A stretch of DNA of 64,000 nucleotides, taken from Solimonas marina (lineage in GTDB: Bacteria > Pseudomonadota > Gammaproteobacteria > Nevskiales > Nevskiaceae). The notes under the pieces were generated by a model. It saw nothing but the letters and a program-made list of their open reading frames with translations. It was not told the DNA's origin and searched no databases. The stretch covers positions 620,001 to 684,000 of the forward strand of contig NZ_JAAVXB010000001.1 in the NCBI RefSeq assembly GCF_012241385.1. The letters are read 5' to 3'. Of this stretch, positions 1-6,586 are shown one piece after another. The translations under genes were made by a program, and so were the position numbers. The first letter of the stretch is position 1, and every line of letters begins with the position of its first letter.

Positions 1-64
1 CGGGGAAAGAAAGCGCAGGATTATCGCATTGCCCGGTGTCAAACGCACAATGCAGGCACCTATT

Positions 65-93
65 GGCTTTGCCGCGCATTGCGCGACAAAGCC
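65..93. other. Long intergenic hairpin beyond the SIMPL gene
   Basis: GGCTTTG and CAAAGCC flank an inner CGCGC-ATT-GCGCG hairpin, giving a 12-13 bp stem with one C/A mismatch and a 3-nt loop. It lies past the 3' end of the minus-strand SIMPL gene. No T-run follows on either strand, so it is not a standard intrinsic terminator; it could be a 3'-end stabiliser or a repeat. The core 14-mer recurs at 44485-44498. Confidence 0.5.
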
Positions 94-154
94 ATGTGTG
101 ATTTTGAATGAGATAAAACGATGAAAATCTATATTTATCTCACAGGCCGACCGT

Positions 155-883
155 CTAGGGCAGCAGATCGAACTGTGCGCTGACGTTGGCGCTGTACTTG
201 ATCTCGCCGCTGGCGAAGCCCATCTCGCTGTTGCCGCTGTCGGCAGCCGGCGCGCGCGCCGCCTTGGCCATCATCATCATCGGCACCGGCGGCCGTGCCT
301 CGCTGTCGTTGGCATTGAGGCTGCGCACCGCGCCGAGCTTCATGCCCAGCGTGTCGGCCAGCAGCCTGGCCTTGTCGCGTGCATCGGTGGCGGCCTGCGC
401 CAGCGCCTCGCGACGCAGCGCGTCGGCGCGGCTCGATTCAAGCACCGGCGAGTTGACGTGATTGACGCCCGCCTCGGTGGCCTGCAGTACGAAGTCGCCA
501 AGCCGGTCGAGCTGGGTCACCGTGATATTGATGTCGCGGCGTGCCCGGTAGCCGACCAGCTTCTGCTGCTTGGCGTCGTTGTCCCAGACATATTCGGGGC
601 TGACGCTGATGCCGGCGGTGGAGATGTCCTTGTCGGCAGCGCCCAGCTTGCGCGCGTCGGCCAGATACGCGCGGACCACGGCGTTGACCTTGGTTTCCGC
701 CTTCTTCAGGTCCGGATCGACGGCGTCGACCGCCAGACTCAGTTGCGCGCGGTCCGGTTGCACGCTGACCTCGCCCTGGCCGTCGACGGAGACCGTGCGC
801 GGCGGCGTGTCGGCCGGATCGGCAGCGTGGGCGGCGCTGCACAGCAGCAGGGTGATAGGCATCAGCCAGGCGATTTTCTTCAT
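155..883 (-). CDS. SIMPL (DUF541) domain periplasmic protein
   Basis: A 242-aa protein of the SIMPL/DUF541 family, the group that includes E. coli YggE. It begins MKKIAWLMPITLLLCSAAHA, a typical Sec signal peptide with likely cleavage after AHA. The start at 883 is preferred to an ATG 14 codons upstream because it gives this signal peptide and has GGAG about 9 nt before it. The SIMPL domain fills most of the mature protein, opening with RTVSVDGQGEVSVQPDRAQL, and a Met-rich stretch (PMMMMAK) lies near residues 200-205. Members are periplasmic or membrane-associated, with roles linked to oxidative stress or envelope assembly; no precise biochemical function is established. The gene stands alone, divergent from sufT. 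Confidence 0.85.
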   Translation of the reverse strand: MKKIAWLMPITLLLCSAAHAADPADTPPRTVSVDGQGEVSVQPDRAQLSLAVDAVDPDLKKAETKVNAVVRAYLADARKLGAADKDISTAGISVSPEYVWDNDAKQQKLVGYRARRDINITVTQLDRLGDFVLQATEAGVNHVNSPVLESSRADALRREALAQAATDARDKARLLADTLGMKLGAVRSLNANDSEARPPVPMMMMAKAARAPAADSGNSEMGFASGEIKYSANVSAQFDLLP

Positions 884-1029
884 GTCGGTCGCTCCGCGGC
901 TCTTGTACGGTGGGATTTCGATCATAGAACGATGACTGAAGCGTCGCGACCCGACCCTGAACCGCCGCGCTGGTTTAAACTGATCGTTCCTGTTTCTCGC
1001 GCCCGCGGGCGCGGATCCCCCGGATTTCC

Positions 1030-1578
1030 ATGAGTGCGTTCCACGAACCCGTCAGCCTGACGCGCGACGTCATCGGCATCCTGATCCCGCAAGGCACCAA
1101 AGTCGAGCTGCCCGAAGGCGCGCGCGCGCAAATCACGCAGGCGCTCGGCGGCAGCTTCACCGTGCAGGTCGAAGGCCATCTGTTCCGCATCGAAGGCAAG
1201 GATGCGGACGCCATCGGCCAGGAAGTCGCGCAGGGGCCGGACGTGCCGGCCGACGCCAGCGATGAAGACATCGAAAAAGCCGTCTGGGATCAGCTCAAGA
1301 CCTGCTATGACCCGGAAATCCCGGTCGACATCGTCGAGCTGGGCCTGGTCTACGAGTGCAAGGTCGAAACGCTGGAGCCTGGCAAGCGTCGCGCCATCGT
1401 GCGCATGACGCTGACCGCGCCGGGCTGCGGTATGGGCGACATACTGGTCGCCGACGCACGCAGCAAGATCGAGCAGATTCCGACCATCACCGAAGTGGAC
1501 ATCGAACTCGTGTTCGACCCGCCGTGGAACCAGTCGATGATGTCGGAAGCCGCCAAACTCGCCACCGGCATGTACTGA
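1030..1578 (+). CDS. sufT: Putative Fe-S cluster assembly protein SufT
   Basis: A 182-aa protein matching the long SufT family: an N-terminal extension of about 75 residues, then a DUF59/MIP18 domain. Visible motifs are DPEIPVDIVELGLVY near residue 96 and TAPGCGMG near 137, each with a conserved cysteine nearby. SufT acts in maturation of Fe-S proteins in the cytoplasm, as a helper of the SUF pathway rather than the core scaffold. In many proteobacteria the gene sits in the suf operon; here no sufBCDSE genes are present and apaG follows 17 nt downstream, probably cotranscribed. The start ATG is the first in frame and matches the family N-terminus. Confidence 0.88.
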   Translation: MSAFHEPVSLTRDVIGILIPQGTKVELPEGARAQITQALGGSFTVQVEGHLFRIEGKDADAIGQEVAQGPDVPADASDEDIEKAVWDQLKTCYDPEIPVDIVELGLVYECKVETLEPGKRRAIVRMTLTAPGCGMGDILVADARSKIEQIPTITEVDIELVFDPPWNQSMMSEAAKLATGMY

Positions 1579-1595
1579 TACGGAGCATCACGACG

Positions 1596-1982
1596 ATGTC
1601 GGACACCGTGACCCGAGGCATCCGCATCATCGTCGAGCCGCGCTTCATTGCCGAGCAGTCCAACCCCGACGCCGGCCACTGGCTGTTCGCCTACCACGTG
1701 ACCATCCGCAACGAAGGCAGCGAGACCGTGCAACTGATCAGCCGCCACTGGGTGATCACCGACGGCGAAGGTCACGTCGAGGAAGTGCGCGGCCCCGGCG
1801 TCGTCGGCTACCAGCCGGTGCTCGCCGCAGGCGAAGAATTCCAGTACACCAGCGGCTGTCCGCTCGGCACGCCGGTCGGCACCATGCACGGCGAATTCAA
1901 CATGGTGCTCAGCGACAGCCAACAGCGCTTCGACGCGCACATCAAACCGTTCCGCCTCGCGGTCCCGACCGTGCTGAACTGA
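1596..1982 (+). CDS. apaG: Co2+/Mg2+ efflux protein ApaG
   Basis: A 128-aa protein spanning the full ApaG (DUF525) domain. It has the family hallmarks RNEGSETVQLISRHWVITD and GEEFQYTSGCPLGTPVGTMHG, the latter being the glycine-rich loop typical of ApaG. The fold is fibronectin-III-like; the protein was linked genetically to Co2+ resistance and Mg2+ efflux in Salmonella, but its mechanism is unclear. The start ATG is preceded by GGAG 10 nt upstream and follows sufT by 17 nt, so the two probably share a transcript. Elsewhere apaG usually neighbours ksgA and apaH, so this placement differs. Confidence 0.92.
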   Translation: MSDTVTRGIRIIVEPRFIAEQSNPDAGHWLFAYHVTIRNEGSETVQLISRHWVITDGEGHVEEVRGPGVVGYQPVLAAGEEFQYTSGCPLGTPVGTMHGEFNMVLSDSQQRFDAHIKPFRLAVPTVLN

Positions 1983-2002
1983 GCGGCCGCGCCGCGCCGT
2001 TT

Positions 2003-2090
2003 CGTAGGGCGGGATTCATCCCGCCGTAGCGGCGGCGGCTTTGCTCTGGAGCTCGTGGAACGCGACCGGCGGAATGAATTCCGCCCTACG
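2003..2090. repeat. REP/BIME-like inverted intergenic repeat
   Basis: Two arms in inverted orientation: CGTAGGGCGGGATTCATCCC (from 2003) and its partner ending GGAATTCATTCC-type sequence then GCCCTACG (2068-2090, with + strand GGAATGAATTCCGCCCTACG). Each arm is itself a small hairpin. The layout (GTAGGGCGG head, internal hairpin, about 35-nt spacer, inverted second copy) is that of dispersed REP/BIME elements found between genes in many gammaproteobacteria. It separates apaG from a convergent membrane-protein gene. I found no second copy in this window. Confidence 0.7.
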
Positions 2091-2429
2091 CTAGCTGCCG
2101 GCGGCAGTCGGGACATCACGGCCTGCGTCAAGCTCCGTTTCAGGGCTGTCGTCAGACGGCTCGAGCTTGATCAAGGCGATGCGAAATCCCGAAAACGTCG
2201 ATGTCAGCGTGAGCCACATGATCCAGATCCCGAATAGCACCGCGAGCACCCAGAAAGTGGCGCGGAAGGCCCACAAAATGGCGCGCGAGTTCATCCAGCC
2301 GTGGGGAAGCGCCACCGAGATCGCCAGACCCGCGAGGAAAGCGCTCAGCCCGCCGTACAGCATCATGCGCCAGGTGAACGCCCACCAGATCTGTGTGCTG
2401 CGTCGCAAGGTAATCGGAAGCTCGTCCAT
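2091..2429 (-). CDS. Hypothetical two-helix membrane protein
   Basis: A 112-aa protein I do not recognise. Two hydrophobic segments are evident, about residues 23-43 (MLYGGLSAFLAGLAISVAL) and 52-77 (ILWAFRATFWVLAVLFGIWIMW), followed by an acidic, Asp/Glu-rich tail. The N-terminus is rich in Trp and Arg (RRSTQIWWAFTWRM). It is probably an inner-membrane protein. The stop codon abuts the REP-like element, which may act as its 3' boundary. No partner gene is obvious. Confidence 0.6.
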   Translation of the reverse strand: MDELPITLRRSTQIWWAFTWRMMLYGGLSAFLAGLAISVALPHGWMNSRAILWAFRATFWVLAVLFGIWIMWLTLTSTFSGFRIALIKLEPSDDSPETELDAGRDVPTAAGS

Positions 2430-2628
2430 CTTCTATTCTCCGTGCCGGAGCCGTCGACTGACGACGCATCGCAAGCTCGCGAATCCTTCAAGCAAAGAAT
2501 GGACCGTCTCGGTTGGCACGGTTTCGCCGCCGTCTGGGCTCCCCACAAACGGCGGTCAAAGCACGCGCCACGATCCTGTCAGTTCTCACGGATTGGCAAA
2601 AAGAACCCACTGATTCTGACGGTTCGAG

Positions 2629-3087
2629 CTAGGCCGGCTCGTAGCGCACCAGCGAGTGGTCTTCTCCGCTTAGCTCGCTTTCGATGATGTCGGCAATGGT
2701 GCTCCAATCGCCGCCAGCGAGGCCGGCACCGATCTGCGGGTAGCCGATGCGCTGGCCAGAAAATTCGGTGCGTACGTGCCGCATGACGCTGCGCACCGCG
2801 TCATAGTCGACCTTGACGCCGCGCCCGCGCCAGGCGAACTGGGTGTAGCCGTTCACGATCGCGAATGACGTCGCCCCACGCGTGATCGTGGCGAAGCTGA
2901 TGGTGCCCAGCTTCTCGCGCGCGCCCTTCACCGTTCGCAGATCGGCCTCATAGGCCTCCGGAAACAACGCCTTGATCTGCTTGGCGATCCCGGCGCCCAT
3001 CGTGCATTGGCAATTGCAGCCGTGAACGATGACGTCGAATCGACCGTCCAGCGCAAAGTTCAACAAGTCGCCGCGAATTGTGATCAT
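2629..3087 (-). CDS. Macro domain (ADP-ribose-binding) protein
   Basis: A 152-aa stand-alone macro domain. It starts MITIRGDLLNFALDGRFDVIVHGCNCQCTMG; the GDLL, HGCN and MGAGIAKQI elements form the ADP-ribose pocket, and IGAGLAGGDW (about residues 120-130) is the second glycine-rich loop. Members bind or hydrolyse ADP-ribose-1''-phosphate, O-acetyl-ADP-ribose or ADP-ribosyl groups on protein or nucleic acid; which of these applies here cannot be told from sequence. It lies 5 nt after a small zinc-ribbon-like gene on the same strand, so they are probably one operon. Base use is less GC-biased than that of neighbours, suggesting acquisition. Confidence 0.85.
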   Translation of the reverse strand: MITIRGDLLNFALDGRFDVIVHGCNCQCTMGAGIAKQIKALFPEAYEADLRTVKGAREKLGTISFATITRGATSFAIVNGYTQFAWRGRGVKVDYDAVRSVMRHVRTEFSGQRIGYPQIGAGLAGGDWSTIADIIESELSGEDHSLVRYEPA

Positions 3088-3092
3088 TTCAG

Positions 3093-3299
3093 CTAGTCTT
3101 CTTCGTGCTCAGCCGGCGTTAGAAACGGAACCGAGGGGTGAAGCCTTGCCCGCATGCACTCACCATGCGCAAACATTGATTGATACCCATCCTGCGGAAG
3201 CGAAAGGTGTATTTTCAACGGAGTTTCCGCTTTTATTGCTTCTCCGCAGAAACAGCACTTCATCTGCGGCGAGAACGCTTGCCTTAGAGACTTGAGCAT
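3093..3299 (-). CDS. Small CxxC/HxxC putative zinc-binding protein
   Basis: A 68-aa protein of unknown function. It has one likely zinc site, C15-x2-C18 (KCCFCGEAI) paired with H45-x2-C48 (AHGECMRARL), with a short hydrophobic loop between. The acidic tail ends AEHEED. The size and spacing suggest a single zinc ribbon, perhaps nucleic-acid or protein binding. It lies 5 nt upstream of the macro-domain gene, so coupled expression and a joint function are likely but unproven. Codon use is more AT-rich than that of the surrounding core genes. Confidence 0.65.
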   Translation of the reverse strand: MLKSLRQAFSPQMKCCFCGEAIKAETPLKIHLSLPQDGYQSMFAHGECMRARLHPSVPFLTPAEHEED

Positions 3300-3442
3300 G
3301 GGGTACTGGTTTTCCTCTCGATGCCAGCGGTTATTGCAGCTGGTCGGCTATGAAAGGATTCTTCGTCTAGAAGCGCGCGCGGCCGAAAGGTCATCGTGTG
3401 CCGACAAAGGTGGCGGGAAAAGTAAATGCCACTCTAAAATCG

Positions 3443-3799
3443 CTATTTTGCCCACGCTTTCCGATTTGCCACTAAGGTAATGATGGCGAAGACGACGAAG
3501 CCGCAGCCCATGGCGATGCTAAAGGGTGACGCCTTTGTTTTCGTGATGATGCCGGAAAGCAGGAATGCCGCGCCCAAGAATGCGTAGAAGCCAGGCACGA
3601 CGAAGGAGCCGTGCTTGTTAATGGAGCTGATTCGAATGCTTCTTGAGAGGAGCGCATTCGTGGCTTCTACGAATTGCTCGTGCTCGCCCTTGCACGCCAA
3701 CCCTAGCCCAAGATCACTCGCGCACTGAGTACATAGGCCTTTGTAACAGGCCTTGCATACGCCGACGGCTTCGACATCCTGATGGGTGAAGCAATGCAT
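3443..3799 (-). CDS. B-box zinc-finger membrane protein
   Basis: A 118-aa protein with an N-terminal B-box-type zinc finger: C3, H6, C15, C18, C23, C26, C36 and H40 give the C-x2-H-x8-C-x2-C-x4-C-x2-C pattern. A polar linker follows, then two predicted membrane helices (about residues 68-88 and 91-112). Bacterial B-box/TM proteins are widespread but uncharacterised; they may anchor a metal-stabilised interaction module on the cytoplasmic face. The start at 3799 is supported by AGGAG upstream on the minus strand (complement of ctcct at 3806-3810). A 10-bp inverted repeat lies just upstream of that. Confidence 0.75.
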   Translation of the reverse strand: MHCFTHQDVEAVGVCKACYKGLCTQCASDLGLGLACKGEHEQFVEATNALLSRSIRISSINKHGSFVVPGFYAFLGAAFLLSGIITKTKASPFSIAMGCGFVVFAIITLVANRKAWAK

Positions 3800-3814
3800 G
3801 TCGGCTCCTGTGTG

Positions 3815-3840
3815 TCCAATTTCACTGAGATGAAATTGGA
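3815..3840. promoter_or_regulatory. Inverted repeat upstream of the B-box gene
   Basis: TCCAATTTCA (3815-3824) and TGAAATTGGA (3831-3840) form a perfect 10-bp inverted repeat with a 6-nt loop. It ends 16 nt before the start of the minus-strand B-box gene, just upstream of its ribosome-binding site. It is AT-rich in a GC-rich region. It could be an operator for a dimeric regulator or a 5' UTR hairpin; no T-run follows in the direction of the gene. Confidence 0.5.
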
Positions 3841-3963
3841 TTGTCCGATAACCACCAGCGAATGTCTGATAACTCCGTCACGGTTTTCTGCAGGTGACTT
3901 ATTACAGGGCAAGGTGGGCGTATGAAGCCGAAACGCTTCCAGCACTCGCTGCTCTTGAAGGAA

Positions 3964-5289
3964 TTACGACCCTTTCGTCCTTCGCCGTGCCCCGTGCATC
4001 CGCCACGCCGTTCGGTACTCGTCGAGCAGGTAGCGCCAGAACGCGCCGAAGACGCCGAGTTTGAGATTCGGGCGCAGGCCGTCGGCGAGGCGGTAGAGCT
4101 GCAGGTAGTACCAGCCTTGCTGGCCGAGCACGTTGATGATGCGAAACAGGAAGACGGTCGTGGTCGGGCCGAGGATGCCGGGGCCGAGTTGCATGCGCTT
4201 TTCGTAGCGCGGCATCTCGTCGGTCTGGCGGGCGAGGATGCGCTTCGGCAGGTCCGGTTCACCGCATAGTGGGCGGCCGAGTCCGACGACGTCGACGGCG
4301 CCGCTGTTCAGCGCTTCTTCCATGCCGGCGCGGGTGCGAAAACCGCCGGTGACCATCAGCGGCATGGTCGCGATCTTGCGGACGTCGGCGGCGTAGTCGA
4401 GGAAATAGGCTTCGCGTTGTTGGGTGCTTTGCCGCTGTTCGCCGACGGCTTCCGATGCCTTGCCGATGTACCCGAGCAGGCGCGGCTGTTCGTAGGTGCC
4501 GCCGGACAGTTCGAGCAGGTCGAGCTTCTCGTCGTTGAGCCAACGCACCAGTTGCAGGCATTCGTCGTGGGTGAAGCCGCCCTTGCGGAAATCGTCGGAG
4601 TTCAGCTTCAGCGCGACCGGAAAGTCGTTGCCGACGGCCTTGCGCGTTGCGCGTATCGTTTCGATCAGCATGCGCGCGCGGTTTTCGAGCGAGCCGCCCC
4701 AAGCATCGCGGCGCTGGTTGGTGATTGGCGACAGGAACGAGCTGAGCAGGTAGCCGTGCGCCGAATGAATCTGCACGCCGGTGAAGCCGGCGTCGCGTGC
4801 GGTCTGCGCGACGCGCGCGTAACGGCCGATGAAGTCGACGATTTCGTCCTCACGCAGCGCGCGCGGCTTGGCGTAGTTGGCGAGCAGCTTGAGCTGCACC
4901 GCCGACGGCGCCAGCGGCTGGCGCGTGACGTACCACGGCGATTGGCGGCCGGCGTGCGAGATCTGCATCCACAGGTGATTGCCGGCGACGGTGCCGGCGC
5001 GGGCCCAGTCGCGCAGGCGGCGTAGGGTCTCGGCGTTCGCCGGTGCCGGGTCGATGGCGACGTTGCCAGGACGTTCGAGGACGCGGCGGTCGATCTGCAC
5101 GTTGCCGGTCAGCAGCAGGCCGGCGCCGCCCTCGGCCCAACGCCGATACAACTCGCCGAGGCGTGGTGTCGGGCGCAGCTGGGCATCGGCCAGGCCTTCG
5201 GTCATCGCCGCCTTGCAGATGCGGTTGGTCAGCCGCGCGCCGCAGGGCAGGTTGAGCGGCTGGGCGAGCGGGTCGACAACGGCGTTCAT
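3964..5289 (-). CDS. NADH:flavin oxidoreductase, old yellow enzyme family
   Basis: A 441-aa FMN-dependent TIM-barrel ene-reductase of the old yellow enzyme family. Motifs in order: AAMTEGLAD near residue 27 (FMN-binding strand), ISHAGRQSP near 114, the catalytic-region SAHGYLLSSFLSP near 180 followed by RRDAWGGSLENRARM, VTGGFRTRAGMEEAL near 330 and VGLGRPL near 350 for phosphate binding. A C-terminal extension of about 65 residues goes beyond the barrel. It reduces activated double bonds with NAD(P)H; the substrate is unknown. The start at 5289 overlaps the stop of the upstream membrane-protein gene by ATGA, so it is the last gene of a three-gene operon. Confidence 0.85.
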   Translation of the reverse strand: MNAVVDPLAQPLNLPCGARLTNRICKAAMTEGLADAQLRPTPRLGELYRRWAEGGAGLLLTGNVQIDRRVLERPGNVAIDPAPANAETLRRLRDWARAGTVAGNHLWMQISHAGRQSPWYVTRQPLAPSAVQLKLLANYAKPRALREDEIVDFIGRYARVAQTARDAGFTGVQIHSAHGYLLSSFLSPITNQRRDAWGGSLENRARMLIETIRATRKAVGNDFPVALKLNSDDFRKGGFTHDECLQLVRWLNDEKLDLLELSGGTYEQPRLLGYIGKASEAVGEQRQSTQQREAYFLDYAADVRKIATMPLMVTGGFRTRAGMEEALNSGAVDVVGLGRPLCGEPDLPKRILARQTDEMPRYEKRMQLGPGILGPTTTVFLFRIINVLGQQGWYYLQLYRLADGLRPNLKLGVFGAFWRYLLDEYRTAWRMHGARRRTKGS

Positions 5290-5738
5290 GTTGAGTCCCG
5301 GGCGTTGGCCAGATGCGGGCGCAGGATCAGCAGCAGCGTGAGCAGAACGCCGCCAACCAGCAGGTCGACGGCGATGCCGAGGCGAAAGCCCAGCGCGTAG
5401 CACAGGCCCGCGTCGAGCGGCAGCCAGGTCAGCGTTGCGGCGAGCAGCGCGTCGCAGGCCCAGCGGTGCTGACGGCGGATGCCGTGGCGGATCAGGAACC
5501 AGGCCAGCAGCCCCCAACTCGCCAGCGTCGGTCCGATCAGCGCATAGGCATAGCGGGCGGCGGCGACGCCGGGCAGCCAGCGGTCGAGCAGCGAACTGCC
5601 GATCAGCAGCAGCGGCCAGATCAAGCCGCCTGCGACCAGCAGCAGGGCCAGGACGGCGAGCGCGTCGCAGAGTCGCTGTTCCTGCGGGGCGAGTGCGCCG
5701 AGTCGTGGCGGCGGCGGCCAGGGGCGTGGCGTACTCAT
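5286..5738 (-). CDS. Hypothetical four-helix membrane protein
   Basis: A 150-aa integral membrane protein, not recognised. It has a Pro-rich N-terminus (STPRPWPPPPRLG) and four hydrophobic segments, near residues 28-48, 62-82, 95-112 and 115-137. The start at 5738 overlaps the lysE stop by 4 nt, and its own stop overlaps the flavin-reductase start by 4 nt, so it is translationally coupled on both sides. That tight packing argues it is real and works with one of its neighbours, but I cannot say how. Confidence 0.65.
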   Translation of the reverse strand: MSTPRPWPPPPRLGALAPQEQRLCDALAVLALLLVAGGLIWPLLLIGSSLLDRWLPGVAAARYAYALIGPTLASWGLLAWFLIRHGIRRQHRWACDALLAATLTWLPLDAGLCYALGFRLGIAVDLLVGGVLLTLLLILRPHLANARDST

Positions 5739-6364
5739 GCCGGTCGTCCGCTGGTGGCCAGCCGCAGGCCGAACAGGACGAAGACGGCGCCGGTGCCGCG
5801 GTCGAGGGCGCGGACCAGCATCGGCCGGCGCAGCCAACGCGACAGCGGCCGTGTCGCCAGCGTCAGCGCCGCAAACCACAGCACGCCGAGCAGTGCGTGG
5901 ATGGCCGCCAGCAGCGACCCGAACGCGACGAGGTTGACGCCGGCCGGTATGAACTGCGGCAGAAAGCTCACATAGAACACGCCGACCTTGGGGTTCAGCA
6001 GATTCGTCAGCAGGCCGCGACGGAACGATTGCGCATCGCTGGGCACGGCCGGGCTCGGCGCTGCCGCGACGCTGTCGCGCGGTTTCAGCAGGAGCTGCGC
6101 GCCCAGCCACAGCAGATAGACCGCGCCGGCGATGCGCAAGACGTCATAGGCGATCGCCGATACCGAGAAGACGGCGCCGAGCCCGGCCGAAACCAGCAGG
6201 CCCCAGACCAGGCAACCGCTGCAAATGCCGGCGCCGGCCAGCAATGCGGCGCGGCTGTTGCCGGCAATGGCGGTGCGTAGCACCAGCATGGTGTCGAGGC
6301 CCGGCGTGATCGTCAGCAGCCCGGCCGCGGCAGTAAACAGCAGCAATGCTTGCCATGTGGTCAT
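5735..6364 (-). CDS. LysE/RhtB family amino-acid exporter
   Basis: A 209-aa LysE-superfamily translocator. The N-terminal ITPGLDTMLVLRTAIAGNSRAALLAGAGICSG matches the family signature (TPGPxxxxVxxxxxxxGxxxGxxxxxGxxxG), and NLLNPKVGVFYVSFLPQF near residue 127 is the second hallmark. Five to six membrane helices are predicted. Members export amino acids or related compounds from the cytoplasm by proton antiport. The start at 6364 gives MTTWQALLLFTAAAG; an ATG 55 codons upstream has no coding support. It is first in an operon with a membrane protein and a flavin oxidoreductase, joined by ATGA overlaps. Confidence 0.88.
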   Translation of the reverse strand: MTTWQALLLFTAAAGLLTITPGLDTMLVLRTAIAGNSRAALLAGAGICSGCLVWGLLVSAGLGAVFSVSAIAYDVLRIAGAVYLLWLGAQLLLKPRDSVAAAPSPAVPSDAQSFRRGLLTNLLNPKVGVFYVSFLPQFIPAGVNLVAFGSLLAAIHALLGVLWFAALTLATRPLSRWLRRPMLVRALDRGTGAVFVLFGLRLATSGRPA

Positions 6365-6586
6365 TGCGCGATCCCGTGAAATCCCTGTTCGTTTTACATC
6401 CCCGAGCAACGGGGCCGATTGTGCCACTGCGCCCGCAAACGCGGAGCTGACGTCGATCTGACATCGAGGACGGGCAATGCGGTGATGCAGGGAAATCCCG
6501 GATGCGGCGTCGGCATTCGCATCGGACACTCGGGGCGGGGGTTGTTCGTTTGTCGGCCGCAGGGCCGGGGTTCAGGGGGAAACATC

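Noticed and set aside
2301-2687. A 128-codon + strand frame between the small membrane and macro-domain genes
   Set aside because: It overlaps two genes on the other strand, and its translation has no recognisable pattern; the 199-nt gap itself shows no convincing gene.
5286-6110. Longer form of the 150-aa membrane protein (274 codons)
   Set aside because: The extension lies within the lysE gene and is Arg/Ala-rich; the ATG at 5738 overlapping the lysE stop is the natural start.
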